DNA from: Apostichopus japonicus
Taxonomy: Eukaryota; Echinodermata; Holothuroidea; Aspidochirotida; Stichopodidae
Length of the DNA stretch: 64,000 nucleotides
Assembly: GCF_037975245.1 (NCBI RefSeq)
Contig: NC_092562.1
Span: 18,119,521 to 18,183,520, forward strand
Reading direction: 5' to 3'
In this document: in pieces, positions 24,840-37,525 of the stretch
Numbering within the stretch: the stretch's first letter is position 1
Layout: the number at the start of each line of letters is the position of its first letter
Notes under the pieces: model-generated
The model's database searches: none
The model's input: only the letters and a program-made list of their open reading frames with translations
Told to the model about the DNA's origin: nothing
Made by a program: the position numbers and the translations under genes

Positions 24840-25415
24840 TCATGACTGACCCTTTGTGACCCTATTGATGATGACGTTCCAACCACTTCTATCCTGGGCA
24901 AATCGGTGAGCTGCGCAGATGTTCATGCCGGTGATCTCTTTTATCCCGTCAGCCCATCGAACTTTTGGCCTACCACGTTTTCGTTGACCCTCAGCATGAC
25001 CTTGGGTAATGATCTTCTCCAAGTTGTCACCTTCTCTCCTAGAAATGTGTCCAAAATACTGCAGCTTCTTCTTATCTATCTTCTGACATAAGGTAACCTT
25101 CGCTCCAATTTGGTTCTTGACAAAATCATTTGACTTACGTTCCTTCCATGATATCCTCAGCATCCTCCTCCAACACCACATTTCAAAAGCATGGATTTTC
25201 TTTCTGTCTACTGCTCCCAAAGCCTTCGTCTCAGACCCATATGTAGCGATTGGAAAGACCAAAGCATTCATTATATGGATCTTGGTGCTCCTTGAGATCC
25301 CTCTGTCTTTCCAGATGTCAGTGAGGTTTATAGCAGATGATCTAGCCATGGCGAGACGCCGTCGTATTTCTTGTGAGCATCCACCATCAGTTGTTTTAAT
25401 GACCAATATATCATT
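24840..25415 (-). pseudogene. RTE-type LINE, 3' end of the reverse transcriptase frame
   Basis: About 190 codons of the C-terminal part of a reverse transcriptase: WKDRGISRSTKIHIMNALV, YGSETKAL, AFEMWCWRRMLRISWKER, YFGHISRREG, RKRGRPKVRWADGIKEITG and RSGWNVIINRVTKG. These blocks in this order are the familiar tail of RTE-like elements. The catalytic part is absent (5' truncation, usual for LINEs). The upstream 58 codons in the same frame are unrelated and carry a G run (25,485-25,496). The frame is intact over the preserved part, so the insertion may be fairly young. The stop is at 24,840. Confidence 0.85.
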
Positions 25416-25619
25416 ACCCGAATGGGTTGGTCTGGCATTAGGCCTAGGCAGGACAGTAGGCCTACCGTCATGCATGATCAACCCGGGGGGGGGGGGCGAG
25501 GGTGTAGGTCTGGCGTATCCATGGGACAGACATTCTAAAGATAATAATTTACACTTTTTGAGGGGGACTCTTGGGGCGAATCTTGACATAAAAATGTGCG
25601 CCTAAAATTGTTTAGCTAG

Positions 25620-28600
25620 CTGCATGAACATTTTCAGATACAACAAATTTTGGCAAAAACTGCTTGAATTTTGTGATAAAATGTCACATTTGGGATTTTT
25701 TAGATAAATTGTCTGAATTTTTAACCCATTCTCCAATATAAATGAAGGTATTAAATGAAATTCACTGTTTCTGTGATCCATGTAGAGGTTTTGTTCTTAA
25801 AGTACAGTCTTACCTTTTTGTGCAGAGTTCTAGAGCAGCTGTTCCTAATTATGCATGTCTTGAAGTAGAGGTTGGGTAAAGTAGAGGTTTGCTATATTTT
25901 AATAGAATCAATAGTTATCTACTTCAGTTGCTGTAACTGTATCTTAGGTGCCGCCCACCTCCCTCTGCCAGGTTTCATCTAGGATGATCCACTGGTGCTG
26001 TGATCGAGTGGATAAAGGCAATGGCATATGAAGCAATGAGGTTTGGCAATCAGGAGGTTCTATGTAAGGTGGGTTTATCATCCAAGAGCAGTCTACAGTT
26101 TTCCCATCTGAAATGAGTTTCTAAATTTTATATAAAATGTTGAATTGGAAGCCACCCGTAGTGTAAGTTGTGATCCATACGCCTGTGCGGGCTTCTCCCA
26201 CATTTGTGTTTGGTTAAGCTTTGTAAAAATAACTGCTCATTATTATTATTACAAGGGCTGTGTAACCCCATTCTTATCTTTGGAGTGGGGGGAGGGGGTA
26301 TCTGCACCTGTTGGATGTGTAGTACAATTGGACGCCAAGATTAAGAAACAGAAAACCACATTTACATAATGTTACAGCTCTGATATAAATCTTAGCTTTA
26401 TAAGAAACTCAAAGGACAGCCATTTATTTTACCACTCCGTGGAAGCTGGAATCCTTTTTATTTATCAACAGCATACATACACACCATAATTGAATTATAA
26501 TTAAACAGTCACATAAAAGATAAAAGTACTAAAACTGAAAACATGATAAGAAAATGACATCCCTTGATGAAAGTACAGTGAACTGGAGCCTCTGGAGAGA
26601 GATGTATACTAATACAAGCCTTTTAATTAGGTTGTGATATTGTGTGTTCAATCACATCTATAATAATCAACAATGTGGGTAATCATTAATAATTACTCAT
26701 TTGAGTGTGAAAATAAAGCCTACAGGTTGTCAAATAATTCATTGTTAACAGTTAGATCATATAGCAAACAGAACAAGTAGCTACAAAGGAACGTACTTCC
26801 TTCATAAAATATCGCCCCAAGTGTCTTGCAGCATATATTATGTAACTTAATTATACTCAACTATCAGAGTGAACAACAGAGTAAACAACTCTACAGTAAA
26901 GGCCACCATTTGAATACTGTACTATCTTCTAAATGAATGGAAACAGTTAAAAAGATAGTTCATACTGTTCCAGTCTTTGATACACTGTGTATGAAACCGG
27001 TGGGGATTATAAAGGTAGGTTTTACACGCTTCACCATGATGTAAGAAATATAAGGGTAATAAAAGGAATATCATACCATCAAAGAATATATAACATTAAC
27101 TCAAAGGTCACTGTACATCTTGTCCTTTGATGTTAAAGTCTCACTATGCATTCCATCTGGACGGTCTGAATAATAATGTTTTGGAGGTTTCTATTCTCGC
27201 TCGTTCTCTGAGATTCAGCCAAAATATTTGGCAAACAATGCACCTACAAGATTGTCTGCTTATTAACTACACAATGGTACCAAAATAGGGTTAGGGAACA
27301 GTTTGTTCATGTTTATAATGGAAGGCATAATGGGGCTTTATACCTAAATATCACATGAAAGTAAGTACAAACAATGAAGGATATTCATCAGAACACAACT
27401 ACGAGGCAAGTTATAAAACCAACCAATTTACTCAGTTTTGAAATGTAAGTAAAAACAGAGGAGCTGTGTGCTATTCATGACCAACATTTTTGTTTGTGTT
27501 TACGTCATATGAAAAACTCAAAATACCCATATCCCAATGGATTTAAAGAAAAAATTGAAACCATAGAAAATAAGTTGACAGTCGGGTCAAGTAGCTACTG
27601 GATAGTTCCCTAAAAACACTTTAATGAGTTTTACTTCAGCACCGTCGAAATGGGTGCAATTAGTCCGTAAATATATGATGCTTGGCATGGCAAAACATGG
27701 ATGGGACAGATATTGAGACTTTCATATTTAGAGAGGACAGAAACAAACAAACAAGCAGAGACTTAAAGTTGAATCCAGATGTCCTTTTATCACTGAATGG
27801 AGATTCGGTTGAGAGAGCATTTCAGAGACGAAGCCTGAATTGAAAGCTAAAAGATCAATCAATTTTGTGAAGTAGCATTTAACATACTACACTTTTCATT
27901 CAATTCTAATTACCACCAGGTGAAGGCAATATTATGCAATATTTCTGTACGAAACCCTTGGTGTATTTCTCCCCCTCCAACCCACGCCCAAAGAGGTGCA
28001 ACTTCACATGGCTAATTAGCCTGATCACCTCTGTCCCTTCTGCTATATGAAAAGTAAAGTAAGACATCTTAATCCTCTCTTACATTTGATCTTTCTGTGG
28101 TTTTAAGAATTTTGCATATTTTAAATATTCAGGGTGGCATTTAACCCCCCCACTTCCCCACACCCATCACCCTTCACCACCAAGAAAAATGAAAATGGAT
28201 GAAGTAAACAGGGTGAGAGAGAACTTCAGTTGCTACTGATGTTTGTTCTAATAATGTCCTCATAGATAATACGGAAACCTCAAGTCTGCAATATAAATCC
28301 ACCGTGACAAAATGATGATATTTCAGTTGCTTTTATTCCCAAGATGCGCTATTGTTCTTGTTTTGTAAAAGTGGAGCTATATTCCATGCAGGCAATTTAG
28401 ATTAAAGGAGCACTTTTTTCCCCATTTTTTTTTTTAAACTGTTTGTTAGCCAAACGCTAAAGCTAGAAACAGTAAAAACATGGTAAAGAAACTAACGCTA
28501 ACAGCTAATATGGACATAGTCGGAGGTTAAAACTTCCTCTTTGTGTAATTTCTATCATTTGAACATCAATTATGTTCGTATTTTATTGGAATACATGGTT

Positions 28601-30290
28601 TGGTTTTTTATTGAGATTTTTCAAGCTGAATGCTACTTTAACTGAACAATAAACATAGAGTCTGGCAGGATCAGAACCGATGTTTTCAGAAAATCTGGCA
28701 AATCTAAAATAATATTCTTTGAGAATCTCCTGGGTATTAATTCTCTAAACTATAGTTTCATTATGAAATTATCTTCTTGTATTTTTTTTCTTTCTGATGT
28801 TCAGCAAAGATACACACATTACCATAAAAACATTTTTTCATGCAAAAAAAGGGTGAAAGTGAAGCTTACGAAAACAATATCACTTCAAAAATAATTTCAA
28901 AACAAAACACTCAATTGAAAAGTAAACAAAAGCTGCAGGCAAGTCTTTCAAACATGTGAGTCTAGTCAAACCAATCCGAAAACAACTGCAATTTGGGGGG
29001 TGGGAATAGGTGGGGGGTAGAGGTTGGGTAGAACAGCACTGATCAAACCGAGTTCACCAACAAAAGTAAAGCAAAGCATTGATTTATGACTCACATAAAA
29101 GGTGACATGATTTCTACACTTAAAACAAATCACTTTGTGTAATCATTAATGAAGAATATCAAAACAAGCCATAACTGAAAGATATTTGTTTCCGAGTAAG
29201 CTGGCTTTAGTAAGTTGAGATTGATCAATTAATTCGATCTTATCAATGGAAGTTTGTTCAACCTATTGATTTTAACATGAAGTGCAACTCCAGTGGCATG
29301 TCCAAGTACTAGCTTCAGTGTCAATTTACCCACACATTTTACTGGGTGGAGTGGGGTGGGGGAGGAGGGGGGAGTGGCTAATATCTCAACTTTTCCCCGT
29401 AGCTCATGTACTTTCTTGTGGTACATTCACTGATATTACTTACATAGAACCTAATGGAAGGAATGTCGAGACCATCCGTCATTTTCACCACACTTTAATA
29501 AGTACACATGAATCGTATCCTAACGACTGTCACACCAGGCACATTGATATAACAAAATTGCCCCCCCCCCCCTCCCTTTTATTTTCTCTCTTTCTATTAC
29601 TTAGTGTTTGTTTTGGATTAATGATGAAGATTTTTACAATTTTTCTAAGCAAGGATACTTAAGTTTTTGGCAGCCCATTGGTAGATGCGGTCAAGATAAT
29701 GCTTAATCAAATAACATAAAAATAATTGTTGGGATTGGGGGATAGGCCAGCCAAGCTATTACCTAACTACAGACAGAAAAAAAAAGACTTTCTATTCTTA
29801 AGTAAACTGGTACCTTGATCAAACTTTACCATATTATTAGATCTTGATCAATGTTTACAATATTACTAGAGGGTCATCAGGCTGATACAGGTGGTTTACT
29901 CTCGAACCAGTGTAAAGCTTAAATGAAACAGGACACTATTGTGCTGGCATGAGACACGTTAGAACACAACAGGTAGCGAGGGCGCTTTATTCTGTCCTTG
30001 TCTACAGTAGCATACCCGTACAACTGCTGTGTAACCCTACACCAACTTATTACGGTCTTGTCCATGAAACAAAAAGCCTTATCAGCTGACATACTACCGA
30101 ACTTAGTCGGTATACTTTATACTAGTATGCAAATCATAAACAATCTATAAACAGAAATAGGTGGGTGGCTCTGCTCTTCATAATCTAAAACAAGAGATAT
30201 CCTTTAAGAATGTGGACTTAATAGATAAATGCAGAGGGGGTGGGGAGAAGAATGGAAGGTAGAGGGGGCCAGAGACAAGGAAAATTCCAA
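25620..30290. other. Long gene-free stretch, probably adducin intron or 3' flank
   Basis: AT-rich, no convincing exon on either strand. Scattered G- and C-runs (28,996-29,030; 29,560-29,573). It lies downstream of the last adducin exon recognised (30,296). The adducin tail exons, expected to follow, were not found here. Confidence 0.45.
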
Positions 30291-30295
30291 CGCAC

Positions 30296-30388
30296 CTGTG
30301 TTCTGCAAGCATCTCCATAAGTTATACCTGCCAGAACTTCAGAGATGGGTCCAGGGTGCGTCTTATCCCCAAAACGCTTTTGCCTAAT
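30296..30388 (-). CDS. ADD1: Adducin exon (tail domain start)
   Basis: Adducin caps actin filaments and recruits spectrin under the plasma membrane. This 93-nt exon (31 codons, phase 0 at both ends) has acceptor TTTGAATTTCAG and donor ACACAG|GTGCGT. It reads IRQKRFGDKTHPGPISEVLA then GITYGDACRTQ, corresponding to the conserved stretch after the neck where vertebrate adducins have a similar KIREQN..DIKTAGPQSQLL block. It joins the exon at 31,242-31,343 in frame. No lesions. The remaining tail and the C-terminal basic (MARCKS-like) domain were not found in the window. Identification rests on similarity of several adjacent exons in the correct order and phase. Confidence 0.7.
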
Positions 30389-31241
30389 CTGAAATTCAAA
30401 GAGTAGACAACATCCTTGTTGGTAACATTATAACACTTCTATTCATAGTCTCTCTGCCATTAAGGATGAGGCATTAAAAATTCATGCCTTTTGCCACCGC
30501 GGTCCTGGCACCAGCTGCAAGGAGCATGTGGCATGAGTGCTAAATGCCTCGTTCTGTTGGATGCAGGTGTGACCTCATCAATTTTTCATTTCTGGGTAAT
30601 ATGGTTACGGAAAGTTCACCGGCAGACACTCTTTGGGACATCTATCAAAGATGTCAGAATGACAGAACACATAACATAGCACTAAGAAGACACATAACAT
30701 AACACTAAGAGGACATTGAATAGTGATACTAAGGAGGAGAGATTTAAGAATGTTTAAAGTTCTCACAGCAAATTTTTGAGGCTTGCCAAGGGTCTGCTGT
30801 GTGTAAAATGATCCTGGGTGGGAAGGGGGTCGGGGGCGTGAGGAAATATACACCCATCCGCTTCAACCTACCATAAAAATACAAAAGTAGTAAATAGCAC
30901 AACTTAAAAAACTTTCTTGGGTGAACCCTCCCTACATGTGGAAATGGCTCCCTAAATGGGGAGTCCGCTCCCTACAAGGGGAGAACCCTACCTACGTGGG
31001 GAGTCCGCTTCAACGAATCCAGGGCAACACCCACTGATACATTTTTACATTATCTCTTTTTTTTTTACCACTTTTTCTATAACATACCAGATACATCATT
31101 CACTCCTCGGAAGACCGAATTAGGGGAAAGGCGAAAAAATGGGAAAGAAGTGAGAGGAAGGAGAAAGTGGTGACAAATAACAAAAATAAAACAATCAATT
31201 AGAAATTACAGTGTATAACGTCATCAACGTACAGTTTAAAC

Positions 31242-31343
31242 CTTCTTCTTGTACTCCTTATGATCTTGTCCCTGTCTTGCAAACTGTTGTGGATCGGTGA
31301 TAGCGACTGCATCACCACTCTTGGGGTCCTTGTCACCTACCCA
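31242..31343 (-). CDS. ADD1: Adducin exon (neck/tail junction)
   Basis: 102 nt, 34 codons, phase 0 on both sides. The acceptor is ACATTTTTCACAG; the donor AAGAAG|GTTTAA is weak but usable. It encodes WVGDKDPKSGDAVAITDPQQ then FARQGQDHKEYKKK, matching the adducin segment where a DPxQF motif precedes a basic helix. If the donor were ignored, translation would stop one codon later. It lies about 15 kb downstream of the previous adducin exon (46,294), and the intron between is packed with transposons and the KRBA2-like locus. Confidence 0.7.
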
Positions 31344-31433
31344 CTGTGAAAAATGTAACCAGAGAGAAGAGTTGTGGATGACGCATAATCACTGGGTTTC
31401 CATTTGGCCTGTTTCCTACAAGATTTCTAACCG

Positions 31434-32127
31434 CAGGAGCGTAGCCAGGGGGCAAAGGGGGAGACGGCCCCCCCTCGATTTTTTTTTTGTATTTTATTTT
31501 ATGATATCAAAGTTTTATAGTAGCTGTTATAAGAGGTTTTAATATTTGTTCACCAATAAATTAACTGTGTCTGAATTTTCGAAAATTCCCTGACCAACAT
31601 TCTTCATCATACTTCCCTCTACTCGTGCAATTTTGACCGGTCTGTTAGGGGTTGAAGGTTTTTTTTCTATATTGGTTGTCCATAGATGATATTTTGTGCA
31701 ACATTATAGGCATGTTTGAAGTGAATTTGTTTATTCAAATTCTGAACAAATAATGGGCTTTGAAACCTTGAAAAGTGGGGCTGACGGATATTGTGGGCCG
31801 TTACGTAGTATTACCTACAAAAGCAATGATCCACAGGAGATGCAATGAGGTCCAACATGATGTGTGACTGGTGTCAATCTTAAAATAGGTAATGGATGAA
31901 AAAAAACAACTATTTGGAAAAAACTTGGTTCTCAGGCAAAAGTGTTCATCTGGTTGGTCATTTTCAAGCCTGAGAAGTGCCATTTTCGGTGATCTGGAGG
32001 CTATCAAAACCAGAAATTTTCTTGTACGCTGCGTGCCAACCGATGGTGGCGCTCCGCTTAGATAGTAAAATACAAAATATCACAAAGCACGAGAACAATT
32101 TGGGGGATGAAAGTTGCTACGCGCCTG
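31434..32127 (+). mobile_element. hAT-like non-autonomous element
   Basis: Ends CAGGAGCGTAGC and, as reverse complement of the right end, CAGGCGCGTAGC, each followed by a G- or C-rich stretch. The body from 31,520 to 32,066 is homologous to 54,345-54,904 of another element, and its last 100 bp (31,966-32,066) is the shared module with the hairpin GCCAACCGATGGTGGC. No target duplication is visible; the right border abuts another repeat at 32,134. No transposase. Confidence 0.65.
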
Positions 32128-32133
32128 TGTGAC

Positions 32134-32330
32134 AGGGAATAGTGTCCGGGCGTCTCACGGACACTATTCCACGGGAATTGTGTCCGTAGGACAACTTTCT
32201 CGGGGGGAATTGTGTCCGGCGGACAGTATTATCTGTCCGGACGGACACTATTAACTAGGAAAAAACGTCCGTGTGTGGTGATTTTCTGTCCGCGCGGACA
32301 GGATGAGAGAATAGCACGGATAAATGTGTC
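32134..32330. mobile_element. Foldback patch of GTCCG palindromes
   Basis: Begins with a near-perfect hairpin, GGAATAGTGTCCG..CGGACACTATTCC (32,134-32,172), then several GTCCGNCGGAC or GTCCGGACGGAC palindromes up to the GTCCGCGCGGAC site near 32,288. A related sequence on the opposite strand is at 45,680-45,830. Probably a small inverted-repeat transposon; borders uncertain. Confidence 0.6.
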
Positions 32331-33365
32331 CTACAAGCTCTTCTGCATGGAAACGTAGTGCAAAAACATCAGGACTGCAAGGCTTCTTTGGAGTATGCCT
32401 TTTCATCTTAATTGCATTTCTTAATGGCAGGATTTATAGAGGAACTTTAGACCAATTTCACTACATGATGAACGGCTGAAATATATGGTCATTAATGATT
32501 TCTTGCATGATACTATTTGGACAGACACAAATGAATGGAAATATCAATTTAATTTAAATTTATCGCAAATTTAATTCTCCTTCATGTTCTCTGCTGCATA
32601 AGATAAATACATTTCTATAAAATGACAAAAGTGCTGCAAGACTCGTGCAACATCCTACGTCTATTGTGACATAGAACAACTGTATCTGTTTCTTTATTTT
32701 TAGTACAAGCTGTTTCAAATACTTTGTTTTATAAAAAATCATCCGATTTCCCTTCTACTTTTAATACTAATGCTTGACAACCATTGACAATAACAGATAG
32801 CCTCACATCTAGTAACTTTTGAAATCCTCAAGACAAAATGACATTCACATGGAAAAAAAGGTTACATAAATCAAAGTAAACCATGCTTTGGCGTCCACAG
32901 TTGTAGCCTGCCTAGCAGTATTTGTTGGTCAGGCAATCAATTCAAGGTAGACTACTGTTAATCCAATTATCGACAGGCTGTGAATGTGAACTATGGTGAA
33001 AATACTTGGGAATTCCTTTTCATGTGATATATTTTAAGATTGTGCAATGCCTAGCTGGTTGGAAATGGTACTTGGGAAGCAATATAAAATCATATGGTAT
33101 AGGAGCAGAGGGTTTGTGTAAGGTGTTTTCGTGTGTTCATGACATGTCAACGATCGAATCATGATATATTGCCTGCACAGTCAGGCAGTGCATTATTCAT
33201 TAGAAGGTATTTCCAAACGAATATCTCACCATGCACAACTGGTATTGATAAACACCAAAAACGTTTGTTGCTACTATGTATTGTTAATGGGCATAAAGGC
33301 CTCTAAGCTATATCATTTATTTTCAACAAAAATCAGCTGAAAGTATGTTGCATTGGCTTCGAATA
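32331..33365. other. No gene seen (adducin intron)
   Basis: AT-rich, no coding frame of note on either strand. Confidence 0.4.
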
Positions 33366-33600
33366 TGCCAGATACTAAAATATGGTCACCTATGGTCAAA
33401 ATTATTAAACTGTTTTTGTACCACCTGTAGGAAATTTACCTCACTGGGACATTCTGTCCTTTTGCATGTTCTTTTAAAATGTCTGAGAAAAATTTGGAGA
33501 TTATAAAGACCTCAAGGAAAGTACTTCTTGATGTCACAATACAACTTTGTGGCCTATATAGACTACCTTCAAATGACATGCTGCTGGTCACACTAAGTAT
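33366..33600. repeat. Dispersed repeat shared with 55,100-55,330
   Basis: Shares GGAAATTTACCTCACTG, AATGTCTGAGA and CCTATA.AGACTACCTT in the same order with 55,170-55,320. Non-coding. Confidence 0.65.
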
Positions 33601-34018
33601 CAGGCTTAACATAAATACTGGGAAAGGAGGCTGTGTGAGAACCAGTTCTACTACACTCAGATTGTTTAGTGTTAGTCAAAGTATCTCAATGACTATTGTT
33701 CAAATGTTGGAAAAGAAAAAAAAATGAATTAGGGCTAATTGGGAAATGCAAGCTGAAGCCAGTGAAATCATATTTGTACACAATTCAGACAACTTGGTAT
33801 CAGTTAACATTTCTCTTGCTTTTGTCTACATATTTGGCCCACCTTTTCCTTTGACATTAAATATGCTTTGCACTAAAAGTTTGGTCTTGACATAGTCAAC
33901 AGTATAATCACTGGAATCCTTTACTGGGGAGCATCCAAGGCCAGTCAACACTGAAAATAAAAATACACATATATACACATACATACATATACATATGTAC
34001 ACATATACACACACGCAT

Positions 34019-34030
<12 letters not shown>

Positions 34031-34079
<49 letters not shown>
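34031..34079. repeat. (TA)n microsatellite at a LINE 3' end
   Basis: TA repeat preceded by ACACATACATACA variants (33,960-34,030). It starts about 20 bp past the end of the LINE frame at 34,102. Confidence 0.95.
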
Positions 34080-34081
<2 letters not shown>

Positions 34082-34101
34082 AAACGTACAAGTGCAGCTG
34101 T

Positions 34102-34710
34102 CTACAATAAATTATCCAGATAACCATTTTGTAAATAAATAGCAGCACGATAAATAAAACTATTTCTATACACATTAATTCTGAATTTTGGTGTTATTGC
34201 TTTGTTTCTCAGATTATACCTAGTAGTTTCTCGAAGTAGAGAGTTAAGTTCGGTTTGCAAAGAATGTCTGTCATTTCTCTGTATGCAATTTACACTTCTA
34301 ATGAACTCATTTTTAGCAGCATTGTTTACAGTACTCATAAGAAAGTTAAAATCTATATTAAAAATTTTAGAATACTTTAAAAAAAAAATTCTCTTATTAT
34401 CTTTAATTCGTAAAAAGTGATACCAAGCAGAAACAGCATATATTAGGTGTGGTAAGATATTGGCAGTAAAAACTCTTTTCCTTACATCAACATGAAAATA
34501 TGGAACTATATACGATAGAGTTGAGACTATGAAGTACACCCGTTTAAGTATTCTGCTTATATGACCACTGAAACTTAGTTTGTCATCAATACAAACACCT
34601 AGATATACTGTATGATGAGTGCGTTCTACTTCCGCATCTTTAATTGAGATTTTAGTTAACTTACATGATACAAGACCTTTTCTACGAAAACGCTTATTCA
34701 GTTGCAACAA
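34102..34710 (-). pseudogene. LINE reverse transcriptase tail (CR1/L2-like)
   Basis: An open frame of 202 codons on the minus strand. It contains YLGVCIDDKLSFSGHISRIL, the thumb segment following the catalytic domain, then ANILPHLIYAVSAWY, LNSLLRETTRYNLRNKAI and [18 protein letters not shown], the usual closing blocks of CR1/L2-group elements. The catalytic aspartates lie upstream and are missing (5'-truncated). The intact frame suggests limited age. The 3' end runs into a TA microsatellite, as is common for elements with microsatellite-like tails. The clade is tentative. Confidence 0.75.
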
Positions 34711-34929
34711 CTACATAATGCATCACAGATAAAGAAACTATATCCCAGTTGTTATACTTGCCTTGATATACTTGAATGGCATATGAGGACAGCTTTCAAG
34801 TAGCATCTATGCATAAACCAGGCTGTGGTTTCTATGATCCAACATGAGTATCATTTCATATGAATGGGACATACTGACACACTTGATCTTAGTAATACAG
34901 CAAGAAGTGACAAACAGTATATTCACAAT

Positions 34930-35210
34930 GACAGATGCTGACACAAATGACCACTGATAGCCTGCTTGTACTTACTCAATGTGATACATACTACAGTAAA
35001 TATGAGATTTCTTCCAGCTTCCTCATCTTGAGATATCAAGTTTTAAAGGTTTACAAAATTTCACCACTGTTAATCTCCACAATAACAAAGGCCTCTTTTA
35101 GCCACGTGGTATACTTACAGACTAAATATGATATCTGTTCAGCTTCCTTTCTTGAACTTATAATTTACAAGGTTTTCACAACTTGAACCCTGTTTACCCC
35201 TTGACATCCA
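34930..35210. repeat. Dispersed repeat related to 37,960-38,115 and 39,200-39,340
   Basis: Shared phrases such as TAAATATGA, CTTGAGATATC(A/G)(A/T)GTTT and CAC..TTGAACCC recur in the three places. A decayed, non-coding interspersed repeat. Confidence 0.45.
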
Positions 35211-35963
35211 CCCCAAAAATATAGGATATAATCAATATGATTCACATACATACCAAATCTTACATTTTCCAAGCTTCCCTTCTTTTTACCTGAAGAAAGA
35301 CGAACTAACTGCCATTTACTGTCCTGGATGTGACACATGAGTTTATAGATTACAACTACCAATAGAACAACTTAATTTCTATGTGTGGTAAAATATATGC
35401 TTGTTATGTGAGACTTTTGTTAGAATTTTGTCACCTTAGATTCCTTTGAACTTCACAATCAACAAAAACAATCCCAGGATTTACTTATACCATCATTCTG
35501 ACTGGAGTTCTCTGGGAAATTGCTCTTGATTCAACCTTACAATGACATTACTTATGCATTATAAGATAATAGAAATACTAATTCTATTCAGTATACTAAT
35601 TGTGTGCATATTTTTCTCCTTGCCAGGGGGAGAAAAACAGACCCTTTGATATATATGGAGGGGGAGGAAGTGTGTGTGAGAGAGGGGGGGGGGGGTTATG
35701 AATTGAATAGAAACCAATCTAGTGTGGTTTGAACAGAGGGAATGTGTGAATTAAATATTGCTTAATATAAGGACACTTATTGCCGGTTCCAAAAAGTGAT
35801 CTGACAGCATTTATGCTTTGTTTTTCTTGTTGCTTGTTGTTTTTAATCTAACTTGCACATATAAACATACTTAAACTTCAAGCAGGATTTTTTTTCTGGA
35901 ATTATCTATCAGTGGGGGTGGGGGGACAAACAATAACGATATGCATGAAAGAAAGAAACCTTT

Positions 35964-36106
35964 TTATCGTAAATTATCAAGTTCTTGTCTTAACCGCTGG
36001 TTGTTATACTCAAACACCTGATCATCTCCAACCTCATCATATTCAGCTTGGATAGCCTCCCTTCCTATCCTGGTGAAATGCTCTGACCCTTGGCACCAAC
36101 CTATAC
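35964..36106 (-). CDS. Possible terminal exon (uncertain frame)
   Basis: After the acceptor TTTTATGTTTAG the minus strand is open for 46 codons to TAA at 35,964, reading IGWCQGSEHFTRIGREAIQA then EYDEVGDDQVFEYNNQRLRQ and ELDNLR. This looks protein-like: acidic then helical. To join exon 36,234-36,356 in this frame, that exon must be read in its second frame (see there). In the alternative joining, this exon would end after about 20 codons (..YPS stop). I do not recognise either product. Confidence 0.35.
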
Positions 36107-36233
36107 CTAAACATAAAAGTTTAAAATAATTGACTGAATAGAGAAGTTAATAAGTAACCACATTCAAGCTAAAAAAATGCATGTTTACACCACATATCAT
36201 ATTGAAAAGATAATTGTGCATCAGGATCATTAC

Positions 36234-36356
36234 TTTGGTAAGCTTTTGCCCAGTTGACTACAGGCTGCTTCAGCTTCTGTTTCGGTGCAACCTGTGACAA
36301 GGTGGTAGAGATGGTCCACAGCATGAGAGACAAGAACGTCATTGAGGTAATTCAGC
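36234..36356 (-). CDS. Possible exon with two competing readings
   Basis: Acceptor CCTTTTCTGCAG, donor CCAAA|GTAATG. Reading 1 continues in phase from exon 37,526-37,608: KKLKKFEVQ-LNYLNDVLVSHAV, then DHLYHLVTGCTETEAEAACS and QLGKSLPK. This has the length and helical pattern of a TFIIS N-terminal (LW) domain, as in TCEANC-type elongation factors. Reading 2 starts at an internal ATG, MTFLSLMLWTISTTLSQ, a plausible signal peptide, and continues in phase into the exon at 36,106, giving a secreted protein of about 83 residues. Sequence alone does not decide; both cannot be the main product. Confidence 0.35.
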
Positions 36357-36499
36357 CTGCAGAAAAGGACGCATGAATAGTAATCATTGCTTCAAAGTTA
36401 CAGAAATTAAATAGAAAGTAAATATTACTGTGAAAACATGATTTCAGCAATCATTACGAATGGGTACTTCAAATTAATGTATGTTGCAGCATTCAGTAA

Positions 36500-36970
36500 T
36501 AACAAGGTGAAGCATTCAGACTAGCAATATTGTTTATTGCCACAAATGCAGATCTGATCCTCCATGAGCATGCGAGCATTCAGACTGATCCCCCAATTGT
36601 GGGTCTGATCCACCGTGAGCATGTATGGATATTCAGACTAGCATGTCGTTCGCCCTTGTGGGTCTGATCCTCCTTAACCATACAATAATTTATACCATCG
36701 GATGTTGATCACCCAAATTGTAGGGTCTGATCATCCTTGAGCATGCGAGAATGCAAACTATAGCAAGTTGATCACCCTTGTAGGTCTCGTCCTACTTGAG
36801 CATGTGAGATTCAGACTAGCAAGTTGATCACCTCATTTGTGGGGTCTGCTTGATCCTCCTTAAGCATGCGATTATTCAGAGTATAGCAACTTGAATCCCC
36901 AAGTGTGGGATCTGATCCTCCTTGAGCATGCGAGCATTCAGATATACAGTATGGCAAGTTGATAGCCTAT
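36500..36970. repeat. Roughly 62-bp degenerate minisatellite
   Basis: Seven or so units with GGGTCTGATCCTCCTTGAGC, ATGCGAGCATTCAGACTA and GCAAGTTGATCACCC, diverged from each other. It lies in the intron between the candidate exons at 36,356 and 37,526. Confidence 0.8.
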
Positions 36971-37525
36971 TGAAGTCTGTACGCATTCCTGTGTATTGTA
37001 TCAAGGCCAAGCTTAGAGTGAGATCTGATCAAGTGTGACCTATTTGCAGCACTAAGGTCACGTCTCGACGTAAGTCAGTGTTAGATTCAAATTTTCTGGC
37101 AGGACAGGCCAACAGTTCAAGCACTCAATCACAGAAAGTAAAATTCATGACAAGGCAAGGCTTAGGGCGATAAACTTACAAACAATATGACCAGAAGGAC
37201 TGGATCCCATTTTTCAATAAAAAGTTCCTTTAAATGCAGTGCTTAACCATTGAAAGTATACATATCATTACTATATAGCACAACAAAAGTTTGCAACAAG
37301 TAGCGAAACATCTAAAAGCGTTTGGCCGAGCGATGATGATAGGTAACAGGTAGAGCACCTTTATCATTAATATTAATCAATATTTGTTTCTGCTTGAATT
37401 TTGAGAGTTGCTTAAGCACTACAAATTTAAATTTTGCTTGTAACTGCCAATGTATACCACTGAGGTTGGTATCAGTAACTGCATGATTATGGAGTGCATA
37501 TAATCCCACTTTATTTAACACTTAC

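Noticed and set aside
25117-25605. 162-codon plus-strand frame
   Set aside because: Antisense shadow of the RTE reverse transcriptase tail.
36500-36970. CRISPR-like repeat array
   Set aside because: Units are contiguous, diverged and without spacers; a eukaryotic minisatellite.
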